Of a stretch of 64,000 nucleotides of DNA, positions 39,949 to 49,836 are shown in pieces; position 1 is the first letter of the stretch, and each line of letters starts with the position of its first letter. A program made the position numbers and the translations under genes. The DNA comes from Rhynchopus euleeides. Taxonomy: Eukaryota; Euglenozoa; Diplonemea; Diplonemida; Diplonemidae. Location of the stretch: the NCBI GenBank assembly GCA_963210315.1, contig OY723262.1, positions 2,170,001 through 2,234,000 of the forward strand, in the 5' to 3' direction. The notes under the pieces are model-generated. The model saw only the letters and a program-made list of their open reading frames with translations. It did not search any database and was not told the DNA's origin.

Positions 39949-40741
39949 CAACGGGACGTGCAGTCCCTACCAGTGCCAACCTCAACCAGGCAAACCACGC
40001 GAGGTTTGTTTCACGACTCTGTTTTCGCCGTGATTCTCCGCCCCCCTCCGGAAAAAAGATGCTGAAATTCTGAAAATTCGAAAAAGAATTTCCGCCCAAC
40101 CCATCGCCTCCCCGAAAAAACCCGAACCACCCCGGCCTGCATGTTGAACGTCGGGCAGAGGGCAGTCCTCTGCCCCTTACTCTTCTCACTGCACCCCCCC
40201 GCCCTCCCACTCAACACAACCTGCAGAACGAGTGAAAGGCAAGGTTGACTCTGTGCCTTACTTTCTCCACCTCCTCCCTGTGGCCGCACCCACCCACTCC
40301 CCTCCCACCCCGGGCTCGTCCCAGCCTGCCGCCCAGCCCCCCCCACCCTCCCAGAACAGCGACAATGTACCCCCCCCCCCCCAAGCCCCCCAAGCCTTGT
40401 GCTTCTTTCTATTTCTATTTCACTACCCCTCCCTAGCCCCCAATCCCCCACCCCGTGAATGCCCTTTCTCCCCACCCCCAATCCCCAATCCCACGGCCCC
40501 CCTGCCCCAAAACAAAATCGTTCAAGTGCAACACTAGCGGCCCCCTCCTCCATACAAGGGGCTCCCAGGAGAGCAGAGATATACCTGGTCGGTTGTAAAA
40601 ATGTGTATGGGTGCCCGGTGGGGTGGGGGTGGGCAGAAGCAGCCGGAACGCTGCCTGCAGTGTGGTACCCTTGCCAACACTTTCTCGTTTGTTTTTCTTG
40701 GGCTGCTCTGACACCCACGGATCTACACGAGACGAGTGAGG

Positions 40742-40830
40742 CAAAAATGCCACCACCGTGCGGCCAGAAAACCCGCAGCAGGCCCCCTCTCCTGGGGGGA
40801 TGCTGGAAGCACGGGCACAGAATGTTCAAG
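40742..40830 (+). repeat. SINE-like structured repeat (diverged)
   Basis: CCACCGTGCGGCCAGAAAAC, CCCCCTCTCCTGGGGGG stem-loop, GCACGGGCACAGAATGTTCA. Confidence 0.6.
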
Positions 40831-41263
40831 GGTGCTTATTGCCCCACCCACACACCCATTTTGTGGTTTTTCTTCTTCTGGTTGGGAAGTGTGTGAGTGA
40901 GTGAGCGTGCATCGTGCGTACATGCCTGCTTCATAACTTTTTTTTTCCTGTTTCCTTCCACCCACAGCTCTCGCCCCTCCCACCAAAAGACACACACTGC
41001 GTCATCATGTGTGGGGCCCAGCGAGCTGTCGCGCCTTCTCTCTGAGAGGTGTTGTGTGTGCGCAGTGGGGATCGCAACAGATCCCGCTCGGGGGTGCCCG
41101 GCACTGCAAACGAAAATATCATTCACAATTCGGTTTCAAATCGTTCAAAAAAATAATATGTGCGTGCACAGACGAGTCTGGCACAGCCCGGGGTGTTGTA
41201 TCCGATCAGAGATGCCTTGTGCTCTCCGCTACTGCAATAGAAACAACTGACCAACAAATATTA

Positions 41264-41378
41264 CAAAGGAAAAAGGAAGAGGCGGCGTAAGGCAATGCCA
41301 CCGTGCGGCCAGGAGAACACGAAACAGCGACCCCTTTCACCAGGGAGCGCTCCGAACACGGCCAAAAAATCGTTCAGC
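41264..41378 (+). repeat. SINE-like structured repeat
   Basis: Full copy close to the one at 33833: AAAGGAAAAAGGAAGAGG, GGCAATGCCACCGTGCGGCC, GGAGAACACGAAACAGCGAC, CACCAGGGAGCGC, GAACACGGCCAAAA, ATCGTTCAG. Confidence 0.75.
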
Positions 41379-42544
41379 AACAGTGTTGGAGAACATAACA
41401 TCGAGAAATCCTTCACATCCCACCCCCCCCCCCCCCAATTTATGTTCAGAGTGTTTTTGTTGCCCTCCCCCCTGCGTTATATATCTGTGCCGGAACACTG
41501 CACACATCATGCGGCTGGGATATTTGATGGGAGGGGGTATTGTCTCAATTTTCTGTATCTGCTGGCATTTCCCCCAGCGGTTCCTTGTTCTGACAAGGTT
41601 GGAAGGGGGGTGGGGTGGGGTGAATGGAGTTGGCTTATTATCGATTGGATTTTGGATGTTCAAAATATCAGGTTTACACATCAAAAGCCAACGCCTTGCC
41701 AGTGGGGGGGGGGGGGGGCGGGAGGGCTGGTTGATGAGGGATGGCGTGAGTTGTGTGCGTGAGCTTGTGGTATGGGTTCTTCATGGTACCACGATACCAA
41801 CGTCGTTCGTCATGTTTTCTCTGTCTTTATCCCTTGGCCATTTTTCTGCCGCTGCGACATCTCCAAATCCCCTCCCCCAAAATCGGTATCGCCGCCCCAC
41901 CCCACCCACCCCCCCCCCCCCCCCACTTCAACTCTCGAGCGATCATTTCTGCATTCCATCCCCACCCAATCTTTTGTAGGAAATACAAGGCACTCCTCGG
42001 GGTGGAGCAAAACAAGATTCCCGTTATTATTTTTTTTGGCATAAACGTCTGCCAGCAACACGCATGCCGTTTTTACTTCCCGCTCTGCCCCAACTTATAT
42101 GCAACCACATCGCCGAAGGTATGAAGCACGGTTTGTCGTGTCTTGTTCTTCCCATTGTATTTTTGCCCCCCCCCCTCCCCCCCCCCCGTGCGATTACACG
42201 GTGGCCTGGTCAGACCCTGACCAGGTCAAAACCTGGTCAAATCTTGACCAGGTCATACCTGGTCATGACCAGGTCATTTTCACCCATTTTAACCGGGGGG
42301 GAACATGTTGAGTGGCCAAGCAGGGGGGACAATTCGCATATTCCGGACTCTCTCCGGCCGTTGTGGAAAGTATGAGTCAAAAGGGTTCAACCATACCCCG
42401 AGTCGAGAAAGAAGTCGAAGCTTGAATCATGTTGGGCACAAGGGGAAAATGGTCAAAATTGGCCCAAAATTACCAATAAAATATGCTGCAGTGCAGGGGG
42501 GTGGCGGGGGAGGGGAGGGTGGGGTCGGCGACGAAATTTGATGA

Positions 42545-43113
42545 TCAGCAGTTTTCTGCCTTCTTCCGCTTCTTCACATTCTTCTCCTTCTTCCTCCTCT
42601 TCTTCGGGATCTTCGTTGTCGTCGTCGGCTTCACAGGCCAGTGCTGCCTTGCGTAACACGCCGTCCTTCGCATCCTGGGTGTGGATCGGCGGCTGCTTGT
42701 CGCAGAGGCAAATACGGAGACCACGCGGTTTGTTGCAGGCAGCATCGCCAGTCAGTAACCAGCCATCGGAACACTTGCCGAGCGAATCGATCGGGCCGAC
42801 AGGGGTTACTCGACTGCTACCGAGAGCCCTGAGACGGTGCCGAAACGAATCGAAGTTTTTCATCCATACGGGACCCGCTGTCATGCACTTCCCGCACAAC
42901 GATATGACATTGTATTGCAAGAGGGTACACGAAGATTCTTGCGGGGTCGTTGCCGAAACTGGCATAGTTTGCCAGCTCGAACACCATCAGGTCCCTCTCC
43001 CGGAAACAAGCAGATGTTGTCCTGGCCCGCGATTTCCTCTCCCCATTCTCCCTCTCGAACGCTTCGTCGGAGAGGTGGCAGTTCTGAGGATCCTGAGGGT
43101 CCTGAGGCATTCA
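42545..43113 (-). pseudogene. Cargo gene of the TIR element, downstream part with acidic tail
   Basis: After a possible ~100-bp intron ending GATCCTCAG, the minus strand reads NCHLSDEAFERENGERKSRA … FRERDLMVFELANYASFGND … IFVYPLAIQCH. Another frame over 42545-42965 reads KNFDSFRHRLRALGSSRVTP … CLCDKQPPIHTQDAKDGVLR and ends in a Glu/Asp-rich tract (DDDNEDPEEEEEEGEE) before entering the TIR. At least one more splice or shift joins them. Long acidic tails are seen in nucleoplasmin-like and DNA-mimic proteins, but the family is unknown. An open plus-strand frame of 391 codons over the same region is taken as its shadow. Confidence 0.42.
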
Positions 43114-43182
43114 AGGCAGGGCACTCCCTTCTCCATTCTTTTACACTCTTTGAAAAGTGTCACAATCAGATGTGGTCAACCG

Positions 43183-43807
43183 TTACGGCACTGCCGATGG
43201 GACTCTCGTCCTCTGGCACGCCCGCTGGTCGGGCTTCTTTGTCACCACCGCCTGCCTCATTACCGCGTTCACCAACTGGATGTCGATGGTCACGACACCC
43301 TGCCCCTGCGTTGCCTGTGGTGTTGCCCCCACCGCCACAATGAACGGATCCGGAATGTGAAACGTTCGGGCGTGCAGACCATTCGGAACCTCGCTCTTGT
43401 AGGGCAGGTCCCTCATGACCGTGACAGTCATGACCGATCCGTCGAGGACAGGTGGGTGCTCGTCGGGCACGTCAGCTCCCGGACCTACCTCTACGATGAT
43501 CCGGTAGAAGAGGACGTCTGCTATCGAATGCCTCCCGATCTGCGTGATGGGGGGGGTTCGGGGTCAGTTGTTTTTCAGCTGCCTTCGAAGAAGTACTGCC
43601 CACCGCGCTTTGAGCGGTGGGCAGCCTCTTCATATCGGTTCCCAGCACCTCATCCGAGCACCCCGCTTCCGTCAGCACCTCGTACTCAGACGAGTTCTTG
43701 TCGGCGCTCGTGAGGCGCTTCATGCCGCCTCCGACGCGCGTTGCCAGACACACGCATGGAGTAGACTGCGGGCAGTGTCCTGGCCTTCTTCTTGTCGGCC
43801 TCTTCAC
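43183..43807 (-). pseudogene. Cargo gene of the TIR element, upstream part (frameshifted)
   Basis: Minus-strand coding in two frames joined at a C8 tract (G8 on plus, about 43549-43556). The upstream frame contains MKRLTSADKNSSEYEVLTEA … KAAEKQLTPNPP. After loss or gain at the C run it continues ITQIGRHSIADVLFYRIIVE … DGSVMTVTVMRDLPYKSEVP … ARTFHIPDPFIVAVGATPQA … VVTIDIQLVNAVMRQAVV … RTRVPSA. The strong beta-strand-like composition and unbroken sense on both sides of the run point to a single-base slip (or sequencing error). Not recognised as a transposase; it may be cargo, or a capsid- or structural-type protein, but that is speculation. The N-terminal part may extend to about 44060 (THFDKEWGRKLTRSEEADKK). 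Confidence 0.5.
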
Positions 43808-44547
43808 TCCGTGTCAGCTTCCTGCCCCACTCCTTGTCAAAGTGGGTGGTGCGATGGCTTTTCAAACAGCGCCGCGAGGCTGCTGTGAAACAGCTCGACG
43901 CCTTCTGCGTGGCCTGGGATGATGCAGACCTCCTCGACATTTTTTTGGGATACCACCAGGGGGAGGGACCCGGTGTGAGGCACTTGAGTGCGTCCAGGCG
44001 GGCAGGGAACCTGGGCAGGGGGCAGGGGGCCTCATTCCTTTTTGGTAATTTTGGGCCAAAGCTGCTGATCATCAAGTTTCGTCGCCGACCCCACCCTCCC
44101 CTCCCCCGCCACCCCCCTGCACTGCAGCATATTTTATTGGTAGTTTTGGGCCAATTTTGACCATTTTCCCCTTGTGCCCAACATGATTCAAGCTTCGACT
44201 TCTTTCTCGACTCGGGGTATGGTTGAACCCTTTTGACTCATACTTTCCACAACGGCCGGAGAGAGTCCGGAATATGCGAATTGTCCCCCCTGCTTGGCCA
44301 CTCAACATGTTCCCCCCCGGTTAAAATGGGTGAAAATGACCTGGTCATGACCAGGTATGACATGGTCATGACCAGGTCATACCTGGTCATGACCAGGTCA
44401 GATTTGGTCATGACCTGGTCAGATTTGGACCTGATCAAAACCTGGTCAGTCAGCTGACCAGGCCACCGTGTAGAACAAACGTATTTTTTGTGACTCTTTT
44501 TCTAGTGGCCTTCGCTCTGCTATGCTTCCGTGTCGGATCTATAATGA

Positions 44548-44581
44548 TACTGTTGTTGTTGTTGTTGTTGTTGTTGTTGTG
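44548..44581 (+). repeat. (GTT)n microsatellite
   Basis: About 11 GTT units. Confidence 0.9.
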
Positions 44582-44841
44582 TCGCTGTACCCCAAACAAA
44601 CACAGGGTTTTCCAGGCTCACCACGCCCCTCCATTATATTAGTCGCTCCGCGAGGGCTTCCTCACCTCGCAGGACAGGTGTTTGATGTACGTTGTTGTTT
44701 TTTTGTTTTGTGAGCTCCAGAGCAGGGATAGTGGGTGACTTTCCAAATTCTGCAAAAAAGCCGGTTTTTGCCGGTTTTCCCGTTTTTCGTTTTTACTAGT
44801 TACGAGCGACGAAGCGTAGCGAAGTCGCGAAGTAACGAAGG

Positions 44842-45003
44842 AAATCGTACGACTGAAGCTTTGGATTAGCACCTCATGCCACTTCACAGGGCCTCAACAC
44901 AGCCTTGAGACAGCAAGTGTGCGCTCAACAAAAAGTAGTCCGGAACTGTTCTCCCACAGTTGCTGGACAGGGTGTCTATAATAAAGCGAAAGGAGTACGA
45001 TTT
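44842..45003. repeat. Short AAATCGTAC-ended repeat, copy A
   Basis: 162-bp unit with ends AAATCGTACGACTGAAGC and GGAGTACGATTT and the shared core GGAACTGTTCTCCCACAGTT and GTGTGCGCTCA. A copy lies at 50029-50155. Non-coding; the function is unknown. Confidence 0.65.
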
Positions 45004-45640
45004 TTTGGCGCCGTTTTGGCGTTTCCTGTCCATGTATGGGGTGAGCGGGCACCTGCCCGCATCCCGACTTTGGTTGCTTCATAAAGCCGACGGACGCCTC
45101 ACACAGCACCCCACATACACCCTGTTGGAGATGTGTGAGGTGCTGTGGGAGAGCAGGTGTCCTTTGCTACACCACCCGGCCGTGCCTCCAGCCACGGATC
45201 TGTCTCAGGAACTGTAGGGCAACGTCAGGAGTGCCAGAAGGTGCACGCCAAGCCCTTGAGAGACCACTGCTGGACAGGGGGGCTGAAGGGGAATCCCCGG
45301 ACTTCGTGCTCCAACAGCGCCGGGCGAGGCAATGTCAATCCGTCTTCACTCACGACCATGTCGTACTCCTGGTGTTGTGCCGTTTCCCACTTGCCATGGT
45401 GCACCAACGGTACATATGTCCACTTGACAGGCACACAGCACAGCGGGGGGTCTGGGGGGCGGAGCCCCCCAGCCGCCGGAGGCCACGGTAGCGAACATCT
45501 GGCCTTCTCCTTCGCGTTCTTGGACTCTTTGGGTCAATCGCGGTTCGTAGTGGGGCCATTATTGGTGTCCAGGTGACCTGTGTACCCTCTAAGCAGGGTG
45601 GGCAGAGCCGGGAAAAAAAGTGGAATTTTCCCGAAATTTT
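45004..45640. other. Spacer with GGAGCCCC hairpin repeat
   Basis: No gene. The GGAGCCCC repeat lies at 45446-45505 (GGGGGGCGGAGCCCCCC, GCCGCCGGAGGCCACGGTAG). Confidence 0.5.
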
Positions 45641-46198
45641 TTATACCGTATACACGGTGGCACGGTGCTGGTGGGAGACCGTCGTGGGAGACCGTTTTTC
45701 GGGAGACCAAACGGTATCCCCCTTGGGAGAGCATATGCTCTCCCTTGGGAGACCGTCTGGTCTCCCGTGGGAGAGCATTTGGTCTCCCGGGGAGACCGTC
45801 TGGTCTCCCATGTCCGTTGATTTGTGTGGGAAGTGGGGTGGGGGGGGGTCAATTTTTGGGGATGTGTCTGCTACAAAATACATTTTTAATCGAGGGGGAA
45901 TGTGGGGCGGGTTGGGGTGTGGGAAAGCACTCTATTTTTTGATCATGATCAGCAAACTGACCCCACACACGTACAAAACTAGCTACTCCTCAGGTGCATA
46001 GCACTTCCCCCGTTCAGGGATGTCCCATCGTTTTGCACGGCACACACACATGGTGAAGCAGTCCCTCGGTACTCCCTCACCCACATGAAAGAGAAGCTCG
46101 TTGTCGCTGGATATCTTTGTCACATGTGGAAGCAATCCCAGCTTTGATATCCTTTTCAGAAGTGCCGACAAAGGGCCCTTCCATTGATCCCGATAAAA

Positions 46199-47080
46199 TC
46201 ACTTGCACAGCTTCAGTGCATCGCACGCCAGTATCTTGGGCGGATCCGTCGTGATCCCAGGCAAGGGTTTGCACACCGATACCCGTGCCACTTCATAACG
46301 CATTTGGTCGTGTTCGAAGTTAGTTCCAACTCTGGCTGAATGCATCTTACGGGTGCTGTTCCCCTGTTCTTGCAGTTCATCAGTGCACTGGATTGGCAAG
46401 GCATCAACCTCGTCAAACCAGTGGCCCATGCTGTGCAGATACGCGTGTCCCTTCCGCGTTGTCATTCCAGGGATGCGCCATTCGAGGAGGTACATCAGAG
46501 CGTGATACATCACTAGTGAATATAGCATTTCCTTCTGGTACTCCAGCCGGTCACTGAGGTAGAAGCGGCAGGCGATGCTCTGATACCGGAAGAAGACAAG
46601 CCCCTGCATCAGTAGGCCCATCGTGAGCGGTACACCGTTCGAGAGATGGCACAACGTGTTCAAAGCCTCGCGTGCCTGCGCCCCCTTTAAGTTTTTTATA
46701 GGAGCGTTCTCTTGCGTGAGGTGCTGCACGTCCGCTGGCAGTGACCTGAACCCATCTGGCAGGATATGCAGCAGTATCACGATGCAGTTCTTCGTGTCAT
46801 GCAGAGGTGGCGTGATACAGTACACTTCGTTTTTGAAAGCGCTTGCTATTGGACACGAGAACCCCTTCGCATCAAGGGCCCGCATGCTCAACCTTTTGCA
46901 CTGATGAAGCCGAGCAACAGACTCATCGCGCGGTGTTGAGCAAAAGGCTGACCGGTGGCCTTGACCTCCCATCTTGCTGAACTGGGACCAAAGATCAGCG
47001 TGGTCACCACCAACGTACTTCACGTCAACGGTAACGGAGACACCGTTCACGCAAACCGCCGTCTGCCGCAATGCGTCCAA
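46199..47080 (-). CDS. Transposase-like protein, left arm copy
   Basis: 293 codons on the minus strand, the first 10-13 read from the unpaired centre. Blocks seen: VTVDVKYVGGDHADLWSQFS, CSTPRDESVARLHQ, NEVYCITPPLHDTKNCIVIL, VFFRYQSIACRFYLSDRL, GMTTRKGHAYLHSMGHWFDE, TNFEHDQMRYEV. The GDxxxL…C, PPLHD and TxxxHxYLH…E patterns recall eukaryotic DDE transposases with GDLK, PLH and KxH motifs; this is a family guess from pattern, not proof. It lacks an N-terminal DNA-binding domain, so it looks like the C-terminal part of a longer protein. It stops at TGA, but the frame reopens for 62 more codons (45983-46171). Confidence 0.6.
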   Translation of the reverse strand: MDALRQTAVCVNGVSVTVDVKYVGGDHADLWSQFSKMGGQGHRSAFCSTPRDESVARLHQCKRLSMRALDAKGFSCPIASAFKNEVYCITPPLHDTKNCIVILLHILPDGFRSLPADVQHLTQENAPIKNLKGAQAREALNTLCHLSNGVPLTMGLLMQGLVFFRYQSIACRFYLSDRLEYQKEMLYSLVMYHALMYLLEWRIPGMTTRKGHAYLHSMGHWFDEVDALPIQCTDELQEQGNSTRKMHSARVGTNFEHDQMRYEVARVSVCKPLPGITTDPPKILACDALKLCK

Positions 47081-47925
47081 CTGTCTCCGTTACCGTTGAC
47101 GTGAAGTACGTTGGTGGTGACCACGCTGATCTTTGGTCCCAGTTCAGCAAGATGGGAGGTCAAGGCCACCGGTCAGCCTTTTGCTCAACACCGCGCGATG
47201 AGTCTGTTGCTCGGCTTCATCAGTGCAAAAGGTTGAGCATGCGGGCCCTTGATGCGAAGGGGTTCTCGTGTCCAATAGCAAGCGCTTTCAAAAACGAAGT
47301 GTACTGTATCACGCCACCTCTGCATGACACGAAGAACTGCATCGTGATACTGCTGCATATCCTGCCAGATGGGTTCAGGTCACTGCCAGCGGACGTGCAG
47401 CACCTCACGCAAGAGAACGCTCCTATAAAAAACTTAAAGGGGGCGCAGGCACGCGAGGCTTTGAACACGTTGTGCCATCTCTCGAACGGTGTACCGCTCA
47501 CGATGGGCCTACTGATGCAGGGGCTTGTCTTCTTCCGGTATCAGAGCATCGCCTGCCGCTTCTACCTCAGTGACCGGCTGGAGTACCAGAAGGAAATGCT
47601 ATATTCACTAGTGATGTATCACGCTCTGATGTACCTCCTCGAATGGCGCATCCCTGGAATGACAACGCGGAAGGGACACGCGTATCTGCACAGCATGGGC
47701 CACTGGTTTGACGAGGTTGATGCCTTGCCAATCCAGTGCACTGATGAACTGCAAGAACAGGGGAACAGCACCCGTAAGATGCATTCAGCCAGAGTTGGAA
47801 CTAACTTCGAACACGACCAAATGCGTTATGAAGTGGCACGGGTATCGGTGTGCAAACCCTTGCCTGGGATCACGACGGATCCGCCCAAGATACTGGCGTG
47901 CGATGCACTGAAGCTGTGCAAGTGA
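47071..47925 (+). CDS. Transposase-like protein, right arm copy
   Basis: Same protein as the left arm copy, encoded on the opposite strand, identical from the SVTVDVKYVGG block to the end DALKLCK and TGA 47923-47925. Both copies start at the short centre from different non-homologous codons (MRPT versus MDALRQTAVCVNG), showing the original N-terminus was lost when the palindrome formed. After the TGA the same frame is open for FYRDQWKGPLSALLKRISKL … RDCFTMCVCRAKRW … CYAPEE and stops at TAG 48139-48141, so the TGA is a single interrupting codon in a ~370-codon frame. Confidence 0.6.
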   Translation: MRPTVSVTVDVKYVGGDHADLWSQFSKMGGQGHRSAFCSTPRDESVARLHQCKRLSMRALDAKGFSCPIASAFKNEVYCITPPLHDTKNCIVILLHILPDGFRSLPADVQHLTQENAPIKNLKGAQAREALNTLCHLSNGVPLTMGLLMQGLVFFRYQSIACRFYLSDRLEYQKEMLYSLVMYHALMYLLEWRIPGMTTRKGHAYLHSMGHWFDEVDALPIQCTDELQEQGNSTRKMHSARVGTNFEHDQMRYEVARVSVCKPLPGITTDPPKILACDALKLCK

Positions 47926-48473
47926 TTTTATCGGGATCAATGGAAGGGCCCTTTGTCGGCACTTCTGAAAAGGATATCAAAGCTGGGATTGCTTCCACAT
48001 GTGACAAAGATATCCAGCGACAACGAGCTTCTCTTTCATGTGGGTGAGGGAGTACCGAGGGACTGCTTCACCATGTGTGTGTGCCGTGCAAAACGATGGG
48101 ACATCCCTGAACGGGGGAAGTGCTATGCACCTGAGGAGTAGCTAGTTTTGTACGTGTGTGGGGTCAGTTTGCTGATCATGATCAAAAAATAGAGTGCTTT
48201 CCCACACCCCAACCCGCCCCACATTCCCCCTCGATTAAAAATGTATTTTGTAGCAGACACATCCCCAAAAATTGACCCCCCCCCACCCCACTTCCCACAC
48301 AAATCAACGGACATGGGAGACCAGACGGTCTCCCCGGGAGACCAAATGCTCTCCCACGGGAGACCAGACGGTCTCCCAAGGGAGAGCATATGCTCTCCCA
48401 AGGGGGATACCGTTTGGTCTCCCGAAAAACGGTCTCCCACGACGGTCTCCCACCAGCACCGTGCCACCGTGTA

Positions 48474-48788
48474 CGTAAATATTTTGGAACGTAAATATTA
48501 TGGAACGTAAATATTTTGGAACGCTGGTGGGTTGGCGTTCCAGATTTTTTTCGTTCCACAATATTTACAGGGCTTTCTGCGACTCGGGGACTTGGACCAG
48601 GTGATCGGACGGCATACAGAGTCCCTGACGGGACCTACTCGTGCACTTTTCGCGCGATTCCTGACGCAAGCCGTCCTCACCACCGAGTCCCCAACTGGCC
48701 CTGTAAATATTATGGAACGTAAATATTATGGAACGGACCGGCCAAAAATGGGCCCGTTCCATAATATTTACGTTCCATAATATTTACG
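48474..48788. mobile_element. CGTAAATATT-ended MITE, copy 2, in the palindrome end
   Basis: 315-bp inverted copy of 4663-4978, inserted at TA (48472-48473 and 48789-48790) exactly at the right tip of the palindrome; the left tip has the uninterrupted CCGTATACACGGTG. Confidence 0.85.
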
Positions 48789-48799
48789 TATACGGTAGT

Positions 48800-49716
48800 T
48801 TTTTTTTTGAAAAACCGGTTTTGGCAAAAAATCGGTTTTGCAAACCGGTTTTTCATTAGCACCCACTGTCCCTGCTCCAGAGCGCTGACCCTTTATCCAG
48901 GAACGGCATCAGATGAGGCGCGCTCCGGTGACGTCGCCCTCCGCCCCCTCCCCTCCGAATTATCCGAATAATTATCGTTTCCTCTAGAATTGGTTGCAAT
49001 ACCATACGTCGCTGATGTATCAACCCACCATGGAAGGCCATGGCTTGTTTTGCAGAAGCCCCAGGTTATGGCGGTGTCATGAGGGGTGATGGGCTTCGCT
49101 TGGTGGTGCCGTTCGCCAAATGTGCGTGTGAAAAAAAGCGCAGCGCGCGCCGTGACAATTGTGACAATGCACAAAAATGCGGCCGATCTTCCCTACCGCA
49201 AGGGATTGGGAACAACACTCAGCTCGACAGGAGAACATCTGATGCGGACAACATCAGTTGTCATTCGCGCTGCCGATTATTATATTTGTGCGAACCTCAA
49301 GCAATCATGCAAACGGCATCTGTCCCTGCGGAGGGCAGTGCGGGCCATACTATCGTTCATCTCAACATTCTTGGTCACTCAAAGCCCCCATCACCCTTCG
49401 GCCCTTCGGTTCTTTCTTCAGATGCGCCATATTGTAGCCGGTGCTCCACCCGCCCTTCAACATGCCATTCCGATCGTCAGAGCGGCAAGCCCGCTTGAAG
49501 TGTAACGCCCCCCATCCCACCCTTCATAGCCCATCCGACCTTCGTGCCGCAGGGCATGTGGTGGTGGCGGGGGCGTGTGCTTTGTGACCCAACACCCCCT
49601 GCTGGGCGCCAGGAATGTTGACCGTCGAATCAACAAATCAACCACTGTCCTGCGCCGGGGCTTTGGGTGGGGTCGCAAAAAAGTATTTAAAAAAAACGAT
49701 ACCAGAAGAACCCGAA
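48800..49716. other. Spacer
   Basis: T/A tracts with two AACCGGTTTT motifs, then mixed sequence. Frames over 49040-49505 are open but overlap one another; a frame ending LLVGG-like sequence was not supported. No gene called. Confidence 0.35.
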
Positions 49717-49836
49717 CACGGTGGGATCTTGTAAATTTTACATGTATAACTACAAGTATATACATGTATTATACATGTATAATACTTGCATGTCAACTAT
49801 TATACATGTATAATACATGTATATGCCTGAAATATA

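Larger units (their letters stand above)
39949..42194. other. Non-coding spacer with repeat copies
   Basis: C/G runs and proline-rich frames. Two SINE-like copies (40742-40830 and 41264-41378). A frame starting ATGCGGCTGGGATATTTGAT at about 41508 encodes a hydrophobic start but then runs into a G tract; not called. Confidence 0.4.
42197..44470. mobile_element. 2.27-kb TIR element carrying a gene, TA target duplication
   Basis: Begins CACGGTGGCCTGGTCA and ends TGACCAGGCCACCGTG, flanked by TA (42195-42196 and 44471-44472). Terminal inverted repeats span 42197-42552 and about 44061-44470, differing mainly in the number of GACCAGGTCA-type subrepeats near the tips. The interior (42553-44060) holds a minus-strand gene, now broken. 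The TIR includes the gene's C-terminal codons (KLLIIKF…). Confidence 0.85.
45653..48471. mobile_element. Giant palindromic element: two 1.39-kb inverted arms
   Basis: Left arm to 47042 and right arm from 47082 are collinear without indels (paired positions sum to 94124 at every point checked), separated by only 39 bp. Ends CACGGTGGCACGGTGC and its complement with TA on both sides (45651-45652, 48472-48473). Outside these lie CCGTA and TACGG plus further TA, so it sits in a TACCGTA…TACGGTA frame. Each arm holds the same coding sequence reading outward and a terminal array of GGGAGACC/GGTCTCCC units (about 45665-45815 and mirror). Confidence 0.9.

Noticed and set aside
42538..43713. 391-codon plus-strand open frame
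   Set aside because: Its start is a serine-rich translation of the minus-strand Glu/Asp tract and the rest is antisense to a more protein-like minus-strand gene; it also runs through the C8/G8 frameshift without sense.
45665..45815. Possible 5S rRNA because of TGGGAGACC motifs
   Set aside because: Only the short GGGAGACC word matches and it recurs in inverted orientation; no other 5S blocks.
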